Shown here in pieces: positions 37,801 through 49,072 of a stretch of 64,000 nt of DNA (position 1 is its first letter; the number at the start of each line of letters is the position of its first letter). Where the stretch lies: positions 248,001-312,000 of the forward strand of contig JASANG010003383.1 of the NCBI GenBank assembly GCA_030248215.1. Reading direction: 5' to 3'. Under the pieces are notes generated by a model that saw only the letters and a program-made list of their open reading frames with translations, was not told the origin of the DNA and did not search any database. The position numbers and the translations under genes are program-made. Source of the DNA: Enoplolaimus lenunculus. Lineage: Eukaryota; Nematoda; Enoplea; Enoplida; Thoracostomopsidae.

Positions 37801-38054
37801 TTAGACTTAGGCTTAGGCTTAGGCTTACGAATATGCTTATACTACAGTTCCGGCCGTGTTCTATACATGGGCCCACAAAACAAACCTTTATCGTCTGCGT
37901 TTTGGGGCACAAAAAAACCAATATGTTGCTGTTCAGGTTTCAACGGAACGCGATGTTCTGGCGTACCGCCTGTAGGTTTGTAGTAACTTTGTGGGACCAT
38001 TACTGGCTGGCGCCGTGGAGTTGGAGGCGATAGTAAACGTCGTGCGGTGGTCAT
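31841..38054 (-). CDS. STOM: Stomatin/MEC-2-like SPFH membrane scaffold protein, complete 7-exon gene
   Basis: Stomatins are hairpin membrane proteins that oligomerise, bind cholesterol and modulate channels. Minus-strand coding exons: 38054-37886, 35097-34994, 34751-34679, 34282-34200, 33554-33351, 32853-32719, 32158-31841. All are in phase; the total is 1086 nt, 361 aa. Residues 1-56 are a Pro-rich head. Residues ~64-91 form the intramembrane hairpin with the typical central proline (TFPIS, Pro83) and nearby cysteines. [27 protein letters not shown] and SFDVPPQE begin the SPFH domain. [36 protein letters not shown] and [20 protein letters not shown] complete it. A 44-residue Gly/Thr/Gln-rich tail follows. 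The start ATG has a TGA codon immediately upstream in frame. Exon 1 is joined by phase and splice signals rather than homology, so it is less certain than the rest. Confidence 0.92.
32440..32632. mobile_element. TTAGGC-array MITE in stomatin intron 6
   Basis: Interior taatcctaagcctaagcc and further cctaag arrays; right end gatccgtccctgttctatac matches the family terminus gttccgcccctgatc. The left end is less clear. Confidence 0.6.
32915..33186. repeat. 136-bp tandem duplication in stomatin intron 5
   Basis: 32915-33050 and 33051-33186 are close copies. Each contains intron sequence (tttgtatatgaaaaaactaa) joined to the start of a TTAGGC-array element (caggggccgtaacagtagt). Only the second copy continues into the rest of the element, to about 33268. 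Confidence 0.85.
34513..34674. mobile_element. Short TGCGGG inverted-repeat MITE in stomatin intron 3
   Basis: 162 bp with ends tgcgggattc and gaactctgca and subterminal ggtttgtcccatgttg/acaaaacgtgtcccaagc. It is a deletion derivative of the 761-bp element at 59692-60452. Its right end sits four bases inside the intron, next to the exon 3 donor. Confidence 0.75.
35545..35850. repeat. Duplicated telomere-like element in stomatin intron 1
   Basis: Two diverged direct copies of about 135-145 bp (starting ctggtccttgcatagattag and ctggtccatgtacagattag), each with aggagtgcaatacact and degenerate taggctta arrays. The end (ctgttacggccctgatc) fits the TTAGGC-array family. Confidence 0.7.
36238..36455. 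mobile_element. CACTGTAAATTTCAGTGAGTTGA MITE, copy 1
   Basis: Inverted ends cactctaaatttcagtgag and cactggaatttgcagtg, with many ctcagtctgagt-like internal palindromes. Copies lie at 36818-37072, 53105-53342 and 60605-60852. TA at the outer edge suggests a Tc1/mariner-like origin. Confidence 0.65.
36818..37072. mobile_element. CACTGTAAATTTCAGTGAGTTGA MITE, copy 2
   Basis: The left arm is degraded (ctgtaaattccaatcagttg); the right arm is actcactgaaatttcagtg. Lies in stomatin intron 1. Confidence 0.6.
37665..37878. mobile_element. TTAGGC-array MITE next to stomatin exon 1
   Basis: Ends ggtccatgtatagaacaggt and its complement, ending tgttctatacatgggccc. The interior has aggcttaggcttaggctt in two blocks. 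It ends about 10 bp from the 5' splice site of stomatin intron 1. The plus-strand ORF here is repeat-derived. Confidence 0.75.
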
Positions 38055-38317
38055 TCACGCAAAACTTAATAACTATAGGCTCTTTTATGTATCTATTTTA
38101 CAACGTTACACGTAAACCAGTTCAAACATAGAAGCGTAGTTGGGATTTCATTTCGGAACAGAATATATGTCACAAATAAAGCTTCTGCGAGCGATCGTCG
38201 TAGAGAGCGAGAAAATTTTTTTGAAACCTACAAGTTTAATTTGATTTTAAAAAGCATGTAAAAGTAATCGTTCTTGTAATATTTCTCGAAAAACGTCCTT
38301 GGTCCTGTTCTTATAAT

Positions 38318-38762
38318 ACTGTATAGACCCGAATAAGAGCGGGGGGACTGATATTTATTTGGCCTCTCAAGAGGGTACCCCCCTTGTTATTCGGTTACGG
38401 ACTGTTATTCATTTTTAACCCACGCTCCGCCGCCCTTCGTTACTGATATATATCCGGTACTGTAACTATCCGTTGAATTAAACGTTTATTTGTCTTGTTT
38501 CAATAGTGTGAGCGATAATAAAAGGTTATACTTAGGGAATGTACTTTCAAAATTTAAGTAGGCTTTAAAGTTTGGAACTCAAATTATTTGGTCCTGGAGT
38601 CATTTATGTGCTACAATTACGGTTAATTGACATTTATGGACTCTAATTAGGGTTTAGGGGCTCAATCCGCTTACGGACTCGTATTAGGGATACGGACTCC
38701 TATTGATTCGTACCCAAAATGGGAACCCCCTCTTATTACCCCCTTATTCGGGTCAATACAGT
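38318..38762. mobile_element. ACTGTATTGACCCGAATAAG MITE, copy 1, 445 bp
   Basis: Left end actgtatagacccgaataag; right end cttattcgggtcaatacagt, near-perfect inverted repeats. The interior (cccttcgttactgatatata) matches 58606-59012. Non-coding; the termini suggest a mariner-like MITE. Confidence 0.8.
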
Positions 38763-41700
38763 ACACGGCTGATTCAATCAATTTTTCTGTCAAAGTTCGA
38801 ATGACGCACATTTACGCAAAAACTCTATACTCGTCAAAATAGTTGCGTTAAACAATCCAGAAGCCATATTCACAATCTTGTATATAAATATCAATATAGT
38901 GGGTATGCAACGAAATTTAACCTATGCTGCTACTTACTTTGACATTAAGAATTGAAAACATTTTGAACTAAATTATTTCGAAAGTTATACTTTTAGCTAA
39001 TTATTAAAAATCAAACTGATAATTTTCGGATACAAGAACAATATTCAAATGTATATAACTCAAAATATTGGCGATATTATTTACAAATTTACATGATACA
39101 ACAAAGCAACGCCACAATTTATTACAATCAGACTTCCTAAACTGGTAACAGGGCCTGAGTAGCCACCCTCTATACCGCCCATCTGGAGAGCCCCACGCCA
39201 ACGAGGTGCCCGCATCCTAACAAGATGTTAAACAAAAAATAGCCGTTAATATTCATCAGAATTTGAAGCAGGGACCCCACCATGGAATTTTTGGGGCCCT
39301 TCACCCTTGCCTGCTCCAACACTAACGGGTAGTTGGTTTAATTGAGCGTCAAAACTGAAAATAACATTCTTTTAATCGAAAAGCATCATGGCGGACCGAT
39401 TTTTTAAATCTCTGTTTCAATATCGAAAAGCTGAAAGTCCACACAAAGCCGCCACGCATATTTAACCGCTTCAGAGAGCATACAACGTATTAAATGAAAT
39501 GTATACTACGATTTTCAATAATAGGCTTTGTAAAATAGTCGTCAATTTTAGTCCCAATCTAATCCCAGGTTCTGAATGAGTAGATTTTTTAATTATCGTT
39601 TCACATCGCAATATACCACGTTCGCGACAATGTTGCCCGTACGCGCGCACCATAGTCATTTGTTGTGTACACATTTTGGTTTACAGGTAGGCCACAAGAC
39701 GTGAAAGTAGCCAAGAGGGACACGGGCTCAGCATCCTGGAAAAACTTTGGCCTTCCAAGAAAATGTTCAACCTTGCTTGTAACTGATCGAAAACCCTTGT
39801 ATGCCCCTCCTTATGCCCCTCCTAAATAACGTTCAGCCCCCTATAAAGGTGATCTGAAAACGGGCTTGTCTCAACGGCTTACAACATGCGACAAGAGATT
39901 TTGTTTTAGTATAGTTTTGATTGTAGATTTTAGTACACTTTCTTTTACAAAACTGAAAAATGTCAAGCGGTCTCCGGTGAGCTACAGCTGTCTTTCGTTA
40001 CAGTTCTTCTCGTTTCGATCGCTATATGCTGCCGATACCGCTGACCTCACAATGTCACCATAGAAGCTGTATTTTAAAATAATTCGCTGTTATAATCTAA
40101 TTCCGTCATTATTTCGAATGCATTGTTTCATTTTAATTCCAAAAACAACAACTTAACGCATAACATAAGGTCCATGCAAAAAAATAGGGATGTTACCATT
40201 CTGAAATTAGTCTCAGAACCAATTGCACAAGTATACAAGCAATTTACACAGCCAATAAAAATATTAAATACTATTACGGCTTAGCTCTAGCAGAGGAAAC
40301 TGTTGCGATTTATTTCGGCTGGCGGCCTGGCTCCGGCCTGCTTTGGCCCACAGGCCCAAAAGGCCCGGGCCAACTACTTGCGCCGGTTCCAACCCTGCAT
40401 CCAGCCCACCTCGCTAGGGGAGGGGGCTAAATTTTTTCTGTAGTGGCATACAAGGGTATTCCATGACTTACAAGCAAGAATGAAAATTTTCAAGGGTGGT
40501 GGCAAAATTGTTTCAGGGGGGCTAAGCGCACCATAATGCGTCCGCAATCCTTTAGCCTTATTCTATAAGAAATGTTCTTTCAAACTTTCGCAATAGATAT
40601 TACGGCGATAAGAATACACCGGTTACTATAGTCGGAAACAATACAAGGCGTAGAAATGGGCCCTGCTACGATTAGCCGTTAAATCAACAGATTGAGCAAG
40701 AAATACTCAGCTTTGAAAAAGAATATCGCCCAACAACGACATATACACACTTCTTTAAAGGGAATAAATCGCACAAATTTTTGTCGAAAATGTGATTATA
40801 GCAGAGAAAACTCGTCCAGAGCATCTGATGAACAATTTTCATTGAACATGTTCCAGAACCGCAGCGCTTCTGAGGGGTTTGCTTGCCCCAAATACGATTG
40901 GATGCGCCCTTGAAGAAATGCTGAGCAATATTGTGGCAAAACAATGTTTCATAGATTTTAATCATTGTTTGGTCTTCATTTTACTCCAAACGTTGCAACC
41001 ACAAAAAATTGCCGTCAATAGTAAACTTAAACTGAACTAAATCGAAATTTCTCAATTAAAAACTCGAGTAGGCTCCAAGTACTCTCACTTGCGGATTAGA
41101 AGCCAGGCGCAATCAGGAATTGCTCCTAGAGGAAGGACAATATATATTAGGAAGAAATTGTTTCTTGGTATAGAATTCATTGAATGCTGTCGATAAATTT
41201 TTCGGCCAAGGGGCGAAAAGGTTCGTTATGTGGGTATGGGGTCGCGCTTCCTCTCGCCCCCTGTTGCTACAAGCCTGTCGACTGTTATTTGCTGAATGAT
41301 GTAAAATTCGTAGTCCTGTGCTAATATCGAATTCAAGCAACATATACTGACAGCTTTTAGAACGGGTGAGCAAGGATTCACATGATTACAAGCAGTACTA
41401 TAACTTTCGTGTCATCAGAATTTCGTTTGGACGTCTGGAGTACACTTGCATGTAACCTCGGGCAGTTTTTGCAAAATAATTGTGTACTACGTGTTCCCTT
41501 GTGGCCTTAACGTGAAAAGTTAGTTCTAGGAATATTAATATTTTGCGTGGGCCCAAAACTGGAGGTAAGGCAACGGGACTTAACTGCTCTGGAAAAGATT
41601 TTGCGTTCCATTGGCAAAAATTTGACCGAGCTAGAAAGCCTTGAGAAATCAACTGCATGTCTCTACTAAATTTGTTTACGCCATCCTAGCATGTTGACCT

Positions 41701-44700
41701 GGCAGCGGCGTTGATAGCACAGCATATCTTTGTTGCTTATCAACAAAGAATGATTTAGAGATGTTTCAAAAAAACCCAGAACATGAAAGGGTTGAATTCC
41801 CACTTTCAGTTAATAACAGGTGCGCATTCAGTGGGGGCTGTTGGAGAATCTACGATAATTCGTAGTCTCTCCCAATACGGTTGTAAAGCCTATCAATTAA
41901 TCTAAGCATAAAGTTAAGGGTAATCATAAGTCTAAGGCTAAGCCAAAACATAATGATAGGCAACGTCGGTCGTTGAGTTGTCAGGCGACGAGTTGTCGTG
42001 ATACCGCTGGAGGACTATTTTTAAGCATGCAATATTTTCACAGCTTTTTCAACGTTGTACGCAATCTACTGCACTGCATTCTCATTCTCTAAAATTTTTC
42101 CCGTGCGCGGGGGGGGGTACTTTTGAGCTGAAAGTCTTGCGAATATTTCTCAGTTGTTAGATCTCACAAGTTCAGGGCAACATGCGACTAAAATACAGCT
42201 GAAAATCGGTCAGTGATGTGTCATGAACCAAAAGTTTTGGGAATTTACGCGTCACAGTGCGTCATGTGCCGTAACATCGTCGACCATTTCTATCGAAATG
42301 AACAACAGCTTAAAAATATATTTTGTTGCTTAAAAACCCTAAATATCAGCTAAAAAGTTAAAAACTTTACACTTCAAAACTTAATTATCGTTCTTTTAAG
42401 TATGAAGACCTGGAAAAAAAGCGTTGCAATATATTAGCAGCTGGTGGGCAAAGCCGTCGTTATAAGCTGGCAAATGAATTTCTAATACGCGTCTTGAGTG
42501 TGTTTTTTCCCGATATTTTGCGAAAAAATATATTTAGCAAAAACTGTCAAAAGTTTGGCAAAAAAAGACAAAGTTGAAAAATTTGAGAAACACAGATTTA
42601 GTAACTCGATTTGGCAAAGTGTATCGCTGCTGCGCATTCATCAGTGTAGTAATTTTTTAAACGAACCATAATGTTTAAGCTAAACATTACCGTTTGACTT
42701 TGGAATTAATCAGGTGCGAAAGTCATTTTAAATGAAACGTGCTGGTTTTTTTCTTGCCTCTCCAGAAACCTTGATTCCGGGGGGAATTGTGTTAAATGAA
42801 TGCTTAAACGTTTAAAACTTCAACTTATTATTTAAAAACTGTGCTGAACAAGGCACAAAAACATTACTACACTTTCCAAAGTTTCACAAAAAGCGATATT
42901 TGTTAAGACTTTTACTAACAAGCATTTCTTTTTGAAATAAAATATATTCATGTGAGAAAGGGTTGAAATAACGCGTATTATGCAGGACACACAGAACCGG
43001 GTTCTTTGACGAAAATATATATCTTAAACCAAATAAAATCCGCATTATAATGAATTAAATTACATGCTTTCTGAAACCTTAAATAACGAATATATCTATA
43101 TACTTATCATGATTATTCGTTTTTGGCAATGTGTTGTAATCCATGCAAAATTAATTATGTATGTTTCGGATTGAAATTTGAAAATATTTTAGAGATCAAA
43201 ATATAAAAACATTCAGACAGAAGGCATTGCGTCTTCAATGGTAAAGCATGACCGTATACGAAAACAAGATAGGACAACGGTAGACCCAGTGAAACTCTTA
43301 AAGGAACGATGATAATAATATAGGCACCATGGCCCCAGGCGTAGTAAATGTTCCAGTTTGGCAGGATTACAATTGCATGTACACACGAAAATTTGTCTTA
43401 CCTCAAGGAGCTAGAAGGTTCTTATAAAGTCTGATGAAAGGCGGTCTTTTTTGTTATTTCCAGAAATTTCTGATGAAGCCTATGTCTGCTCTATCGGTCG
43501 AACTCTATACACCCCTGACTAGCCCTTCAGAACAATTATTGGTTTAAACTAAAGTAAAAAAACTCTGTTTGTTCTCAAGAACGCTAGCAACACACTGTCA
43601 CATGATGCTATACCTTTCCAAAACGAAAACCTGCTTGCTTTCCTGTATAACGAAATGGCTACACTTGCTAAACAAACGGTGAACCGTGAACATTGTGGGT
43701 CTTATCAACTAGCATTTTTATAAAGGTTATTTGTTTAAAATGAATTTTTAAATTCAATTAAAACTTCTTTATATATACATATATATGTGTGCGTCAACTT
43801 TTAAGGTCGTTACTTTTCAAACTCGCTAGCGGAAACTAAAGAAATATATTCAGAAGATAAAATCAGTATATATCATTGAGTACTGGCGGCGGAATTTAAT
43901 TCAATTTAAAACAGCAACGCAGTTCAATCCGGTTCAGTAAAATATCGTGATTCGGTTCGAAACAACAACAGAAAAATCCGATGGTTCTAGACTTAAAAAT
44001 AACATTCTCAATTCATATACTGTGTACAATAAAATTTACTTGCACGCCATCATACATTGATATCCTGGCTACGCCCCAGATGAATGTCATAGCAAAAGAT
44101 AAACGAACAAGCTAAATTGTGCTTAAAATTTTAAAATTCTTACAAGCATTTTTTGAAGAACTAATGTTTACAGTTGCCTATGTAGAACCGGCTAGAATCT
44201 TTACTCGTTATGTTGAAATAGCAACACTTATATAATCATTGAGAAAAATATTTTCCTATGTTCAAAAACAACAATTTCCTGTTATTAAATGTATTAAATT
44301 CAAGACCTCACAGTTCAAGAAGTTCAATATAAAATTGGCTACTTCACACATTTCAATGGAGGAAGTTGTTAGCTTTAAAACAGTGTTACTAGTTCAGGGG
44401 TGCGTCTACGGAGAGCGAGAGGGTACGCCACCCCTGTAAACATACGCTCGTTCAAACCAACGGTATTAACTTCAGAATCAATGCTATGTTAGAAAAATGT
44501 TCGTTGCAAACTCGTGCAAACTCAGTCCCCTCTGCTAACCATTGATGTGGTCAAAACGCTTTGTCAAGAGCTCCATACAGCATTTCTATTTGTATTTTCA
44601 AAAAAGTTTGACAGGAAAATTTATAATAGAAGAATTTTGTAATTAAATTTCAAAGTACAAATTTAAAGTAATTGTTTTTGAGTTAAATTCAGACACGGTA

Positions 44701-44880
44701 CAATCACAAACGAATACAGTATTTTATTGTCGGTTTCTAGTAGATAGAAGAAGCTATGATGGTTGTACAAGGGCGTATACAAGGTGACGGAGTGAACGGA
44801 TATTTCCTCACCAAAAATGTTGGACAGATACGAAGAAGCACGCTTAACCCTTTCTCACATGAATATCTAGTAGTACAAAT
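38763..44880. other. Gene-poor region with scattered repeat fragments
   Basis: Contains fragments of the GTAGCCA family (about 39705-39850, reversed, and 40375-40540), a telomere-like fragment (41880-41960), a poly-G run (42108-42117) and one candidate exon (40796-40920). Otherwise AT-rich with no recognisable gene. Confidence 0.45.
40796..40920 (-). CDS. Candidate terminal exon of an unrecognised gene
   Basis: The minus strand has an acceptor (attgctcag) followed by 40 codons ending in TAA: FLQGRIQSYLGQANPSEAL, then RFWNMFNENCSSD and ALDEFSLL. Composition is protein-like and less AT-rich than its flanks. I do not recognise the family and found no convincing upstream exon, so it may be a relic or chance. 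Confidence 0.3.
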
Positions 44881-44884
44881 AAGA

Positions 44885-45715
44885 ACTACTTTGAAGCCAA
44901 GATTCGAATCCCAACCTCACAGTGAGATAGGCGTTCGCTTTCACCAATTAACTGTAGGAGCTTGACGGTCGAGCCTGAGGCGGTTCGACGTCTTGTAAAA
45001 TTTGCTTAATAAATTGTAAAGCGGTGCACATGGTGTATTAATGTAAATACACATTGAAGCCAAGATCCGAATCCCAGCATCACAGGCAGATAGGCGTTCG
45101 CTTTCACCAATTAACTGTAGGAGCTTGACGGTCGAGCATGAGGCGGTTCGCACGTCTTGTAAAATTTGCTTAATAAATTGTAAAGCGGTGCACATGGTGT
45201 ATTAATGTAAATACACATTGAAGCCAAGATCCGAATCCCAGCATCACAGGCAGATAGGCGTTCGCTTTCACCAATTAACTGTAGGAGCTTGACGGTCGAG
45301 CCTGAGGCGGTTCGACGTCTTGTAATATTTGCTTAATAAATTGTAAAGCGGTGCACATGGTGTATTAATGTAAATACACATTGAAGCCAAGATTCGAATC
45401 CCAGCATCACAGGGAGATAGGCGTTCGCGTTCACCAATTAACTGTAGGAGCTTGACGGTCGAGCATGAGGCGGTTCGCACGTCTTGTAAAATTTGCTTAA
45501 TAAATTGTAAAGCGGTGCACATGGTGTATTAATGTAAATACACATTGAAGCCAAGATTCGAATCCCAGCATCACAGGGAGATAGGCGTTCGCGTTCACCA
45601 ATTAACTGTAGGAGCTTGACGGTCGAGCCTGAGGCGGTTCGACGTCTTGTAATATTTGCTTAATAAATTGTAAAGCGCTGCGCACTTGCGTAATAATGTA
45701 AATACACATATTGAT
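44885..45715 (-). repeat. Tandem array of about five 163/164-bp units with tRNA-like promoter
   Basis: Units start aagccaagattcgaatccc and run through ggagcttgacggtcgagc, ggcggttcg, gtcttgtaaaatttgc and tgtaaatacacattg. Variants alternate A-B-A-B-A (gcctgaggcggttcgacg versus gcatgaggcggttcgcacg), giving a 327-bp dimeric period. On the minus strand each unit has ggtgaaagcgaacgcctatc and gggattcgaatc, like the D-arm and B-box of a tRNA. The repeated minus-strand ORFs are shadows. Confidence 0.8.
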
Positions 45716-46027
45716 TTAAGTTGCTCAGAGTCGACTCTATGTAAGAAACGGTTAACATTGTTTAGAGTAAACCGTCTAAATTCCAAAGGTAAAAATATAT
45801 TTCATCAGACTATGCCCTCTTGATCCTTTCTACGCCTTTCAATTATTTCAAATGCATTAGAATCTGTCATACGAATATCACAATTCTTTGACAAACGTGT
45901 GCATGGTACAGGTATGAAAAGTTTCACATTGCGTATTTGTTTTATTTTTTAGATACGCGATAAAGTTTACACAGATTGTGTAATGTAGAAAAATTCACTG
46001 CTGTAACAACGCCCAAATAGCTTACCA

Positions 46028-46192
46028 GGTCCGTAACCAGTTCACCTTTGTTTGGTGGACTAAAATTTTTTCTGAGCGAGCATACAACGGTTTTCGTTGA
46101 CTTAATACAAGCAAGGTTGAAAATTTCTAGTTGAGGCCAAAAAATTTTCCAGAAATGCTGAGCTTCACTGGCCGTTCGTGGGCTACGGAACC
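46028..46192. mobile_element. GTAGCCA-type short element, copy 1
   Basis: About 165 bp starting ccgtaaccagttcacctttg, with ctaaaattttttctgagcgagcat and tacaagcaaggttgaaaatt. Related copies: 54047-54195, 61298-61463, about 40375-40540 and reversed 39705-39850. In the 54047 copy the ends pair (cccgtagcca/tggctactgg). Confidence 0.6.
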
Positions 46193-46968
46193 GTAGCTTA
46201 CGTGAGCCATAAGTAAAAGTTGCATGCGTTCAATGCAGTAATGAGCAACAAAAAATGTTGAATTTGGGAAAAACTGAAATGAAATCAGGCGCGAAATCTA
46301 GAGTATGTCAGTTAAAGGCAACCAGCGGCACGTATGTACCGCTTAATTTAAAAATATTTCTTCGATACTTCTCAAATATTGCTACATATGAGTTGTGCTT
46401 TTAAAACAGGCTTTTAAATCAAAAGTTAGTTCAAAATTTAGCAACCTGCAAAGCAAAAAAAATACAGCCATATTTCAAAAATTCAATGTAGCATGAATGA
46501 ATGCAGCGAAAGTAAAAACTGTGCGGTTGCAAAGTGACGTAGTTTGTGTCGCTTGTGACACTTCCGGTTATAGCAAGCAAATATCGAGCGCAAAATGTTT
46601 CAACCTCCTCAAAATGTACACCACGTTAAGCAGAATAAACTATGCGAGCGAGAAGTTAGTGCAATTTTTGAATTAAATGTTTTTAACTTTAGTTTTATTT
46701 ACTTTTCCAGGTGTCACCGACACCTCTATATATTTTTGTGCACGTGTCGACTGACACCACTGACACCTATGGTCCAGCATGCCAGATACTAAAGATCAAC
46801 CCACAATATACAAATTGTTGTACTTAAACCCAAGCATTTAATTTACAAAATTTAGCTGTCGTTTTGAACTTACCTTGATAAAATTTGGTGTAAAACATCG
46901 CTGTAGAATGCTTCGAATATTAAGATATGAAATTAAATTTTAAATTCTTGAACATTTCACAATTTCAA

Positions 46969-46990
46969 AACAACAACAACAACAACAACA
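46969..46990. repeat. (CAA)n microsatellite
   Basis: Seven uninterrupted CAA units. Confidence 0.9.
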
Positions 46991-47827
46991 TAAAAAAGAC
47001 TTTCAGTGGAACTCGAAAATAAAACCTTGCTACTAAGACTTTATGAAAGCGGGTCCCCAGGTGGTGTAAGTTTCAAACCGAATGGTTCAGGTTTTATCAC
47101 TTAATTGAATTTACCTCGTAATACATTGTATAAATGTACAAATTAGGCTGAAATTAAGCTAAATTTTAATTTGCTCATTAATATGCGCAACCAGGACTGG
47201 TTATGGGCTGTTTTTTAAAAATTCAGACAGTTTTGAAGTTTTCTGGTTCGGCAAACTTGATTTGCGGCAATAGTTTTTGTTTGGCTTTAGTTTAAAATTC
47301 CAAAAATTTGACCGCAAAGCGATTAGTTATTTTATTTCGGAATTACAAATTTGTTAAAATTATGTTTTGCAAGCGAGCGTAGTGAGCGAGAAATTTTTTT
47401 GTATACATTATTACTCTAAGATTGGTAGGTTATAATTTTTAATTTCTGTAATTATCTTTTTCTAGTTCCTCTAAAAATTATTTCGTAATACTTTAGAAAA
47501 TATTGATAACCTGGCAAGTGAACACACATTGATCGGCCAATTCGCCTGGAACATGTTGAACGCTACGGAGTATACGGCAATATACCATAGCTACCGAACA
47601 GCACAAATTATGCGTTCAATTCAAATTTAAGGATTTCTTAACAAATGTCGCTTTTTTGTTTTAAACCTTGTGTGGTAAATACTTTAATACACATTGGCAT
47701 CATTTGTCTGACAGCAACGGACTTAATTTTAAGTAACCTTTTTTAGAGAGTAAATGCTTTTTGGCAAGGGAATCCCGCGTATGTGGGCCGACCTTTCGTC
47801 AAGGCGACCGCTACATGCTGCACACTG

Positions 47828-48186
47828 ATAAGGGAACCATGACAAATTTCTTCATCAAACTGGAAACTGTACTAGTTTGCTTAATTTGAAATAAACCTTG
47901 TGTGGCAAATAGTTTAGACGATGTTGAAATATACTGTGCCAGATTAACTTTAAGTTGTTTAATGTGTAAACGAATTTTTGGACAGGAGACTGCTTTTGTG
48001 GGGCTCATAAGGGAACCATTACAAATTTCTTCTTCAAACGAAACTGTATTAGTTTACTTAATTTGAAATAAACCTTGTATGGTAAATACTTTAGACGATG
48101 TTAAAATATACCGTGCCAGATTAACGTTAAGTTGTTTATTGTGTAAACGAATTTTTGGACAGGGGACTACTTTTGCGGAGCTCCTG
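47828..48186. repeat. 179-bp diverged tandem repeat
   Basis: Copies start ataagggaaccatgacaaat and ataagggaaccattacaaat; both contain gaaataaaccttg and gtgccagattaac. A partial third copy lies upstream (aaaccttgtgtggtaaatac near 47662). Function unknown. Confidence 0.75.
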
Positions 48187-48639
48187 AAGTTTGTTCTGGT
48201 GGGTGGAATCAAAGGACGTGAACTGTGTGTGGCCTTTGGAGCGTTACAAGTTTCTCAAAACAGAACTATCTGGTGGTCTATTGCTATTGTGTTATAGATA
48301 CTTTGAGAACAGGTAATGTTTTGTATTTAGATTGCAACTTTGCTGTTTATCTTTGTTGGCGCTGGGCCCCAGTGCCCCTCTTGGATCCGCCAGCGGTTAT
48401 ACGTTGCACACTCTAAATGAAACCAGCTTTATTATTTTGCGATATACATCGTATTTAAGATTTTGGGTTGCTAAAATTTTATGCAAGATCGGCCCAGAAG
48501 AGAAGAATATTTCAAGATGGCTGAAAAAGACATTAATAAGAGAAATCATTAATGTGGTCTCTAAAGGTCAAAATTTGTCGGAAGGTGTAACATTTGAAAT
48601 AATTTATAATTAGCGGAGCACTTATCGTTCGAATTTATG

Positions 48640-48838
48640 GCCAATGTAAAGAACAGGGGCGGAACAGTATTGTAGGCATATTCCTAAGCCTAAGCCTAAG
48701 CCTAAAGCTAAGCGTCGGAATGAGCATATTCCTAAGCCTAAGCGTAAGCCTAAAGCCAAGCAAAAACAGTCTAAAGCTTAAGCTTATTCTATTCTAGTCC
48801 CACAGAAAAACTCTGCGCCCCTGATCTTTACATGGGCC
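48640..48838. mobile_element. TTAGGC-array MITE, well preserved
   Basis: Ends ggccaatgtaaagaacaggg and its complement, ending gcccctgatctttacatggg. Two blocks of cctaagcctaagcctaagc are separated by ggaatgagcatatt, followed by agtctaaagcttaagctt. Non-coding, about 190 bp. Confidence 0.75.
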
Positions 48839-49072
48839 GAATTTATGTACAGCCAAATATTTGTTGAGATTTCAAATTATCATCAGCGCAAAAAGCTACG
48901 TTCAGGTCAACGTTTGCGTTCCGACGGATACAACAAAAACCGCTTTCAACGCAGGCGCTCAACACATAAAAGTGATTGTTGATATTGTATTATAATTCTA
49001 CCAATGTTTAATTTGATTTTAAAACTTAAGATAAGATAAAGTTTTCTTCATTTTGAAAAAACGTATTTCGTC

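Noticed and set aside
41398-41658. 86-codon minus-strand ORF
   Set aside because: No recognisable family; splice-like sites on both strands are inconsistent with one exon.
45268-45522. Repeated minus-strand ORFs (CTALQFIKQIL ...) in the tandem array
   Set aside because: The same peptide recurs only because the DNA unit repeats; the frame shifts between the 163- and 164-bp units.
48332-48613. 93-codon ORF downstream of the 179-bp repeats
   Set aside because: No motif and no splice context; AT-rich second half looks random.
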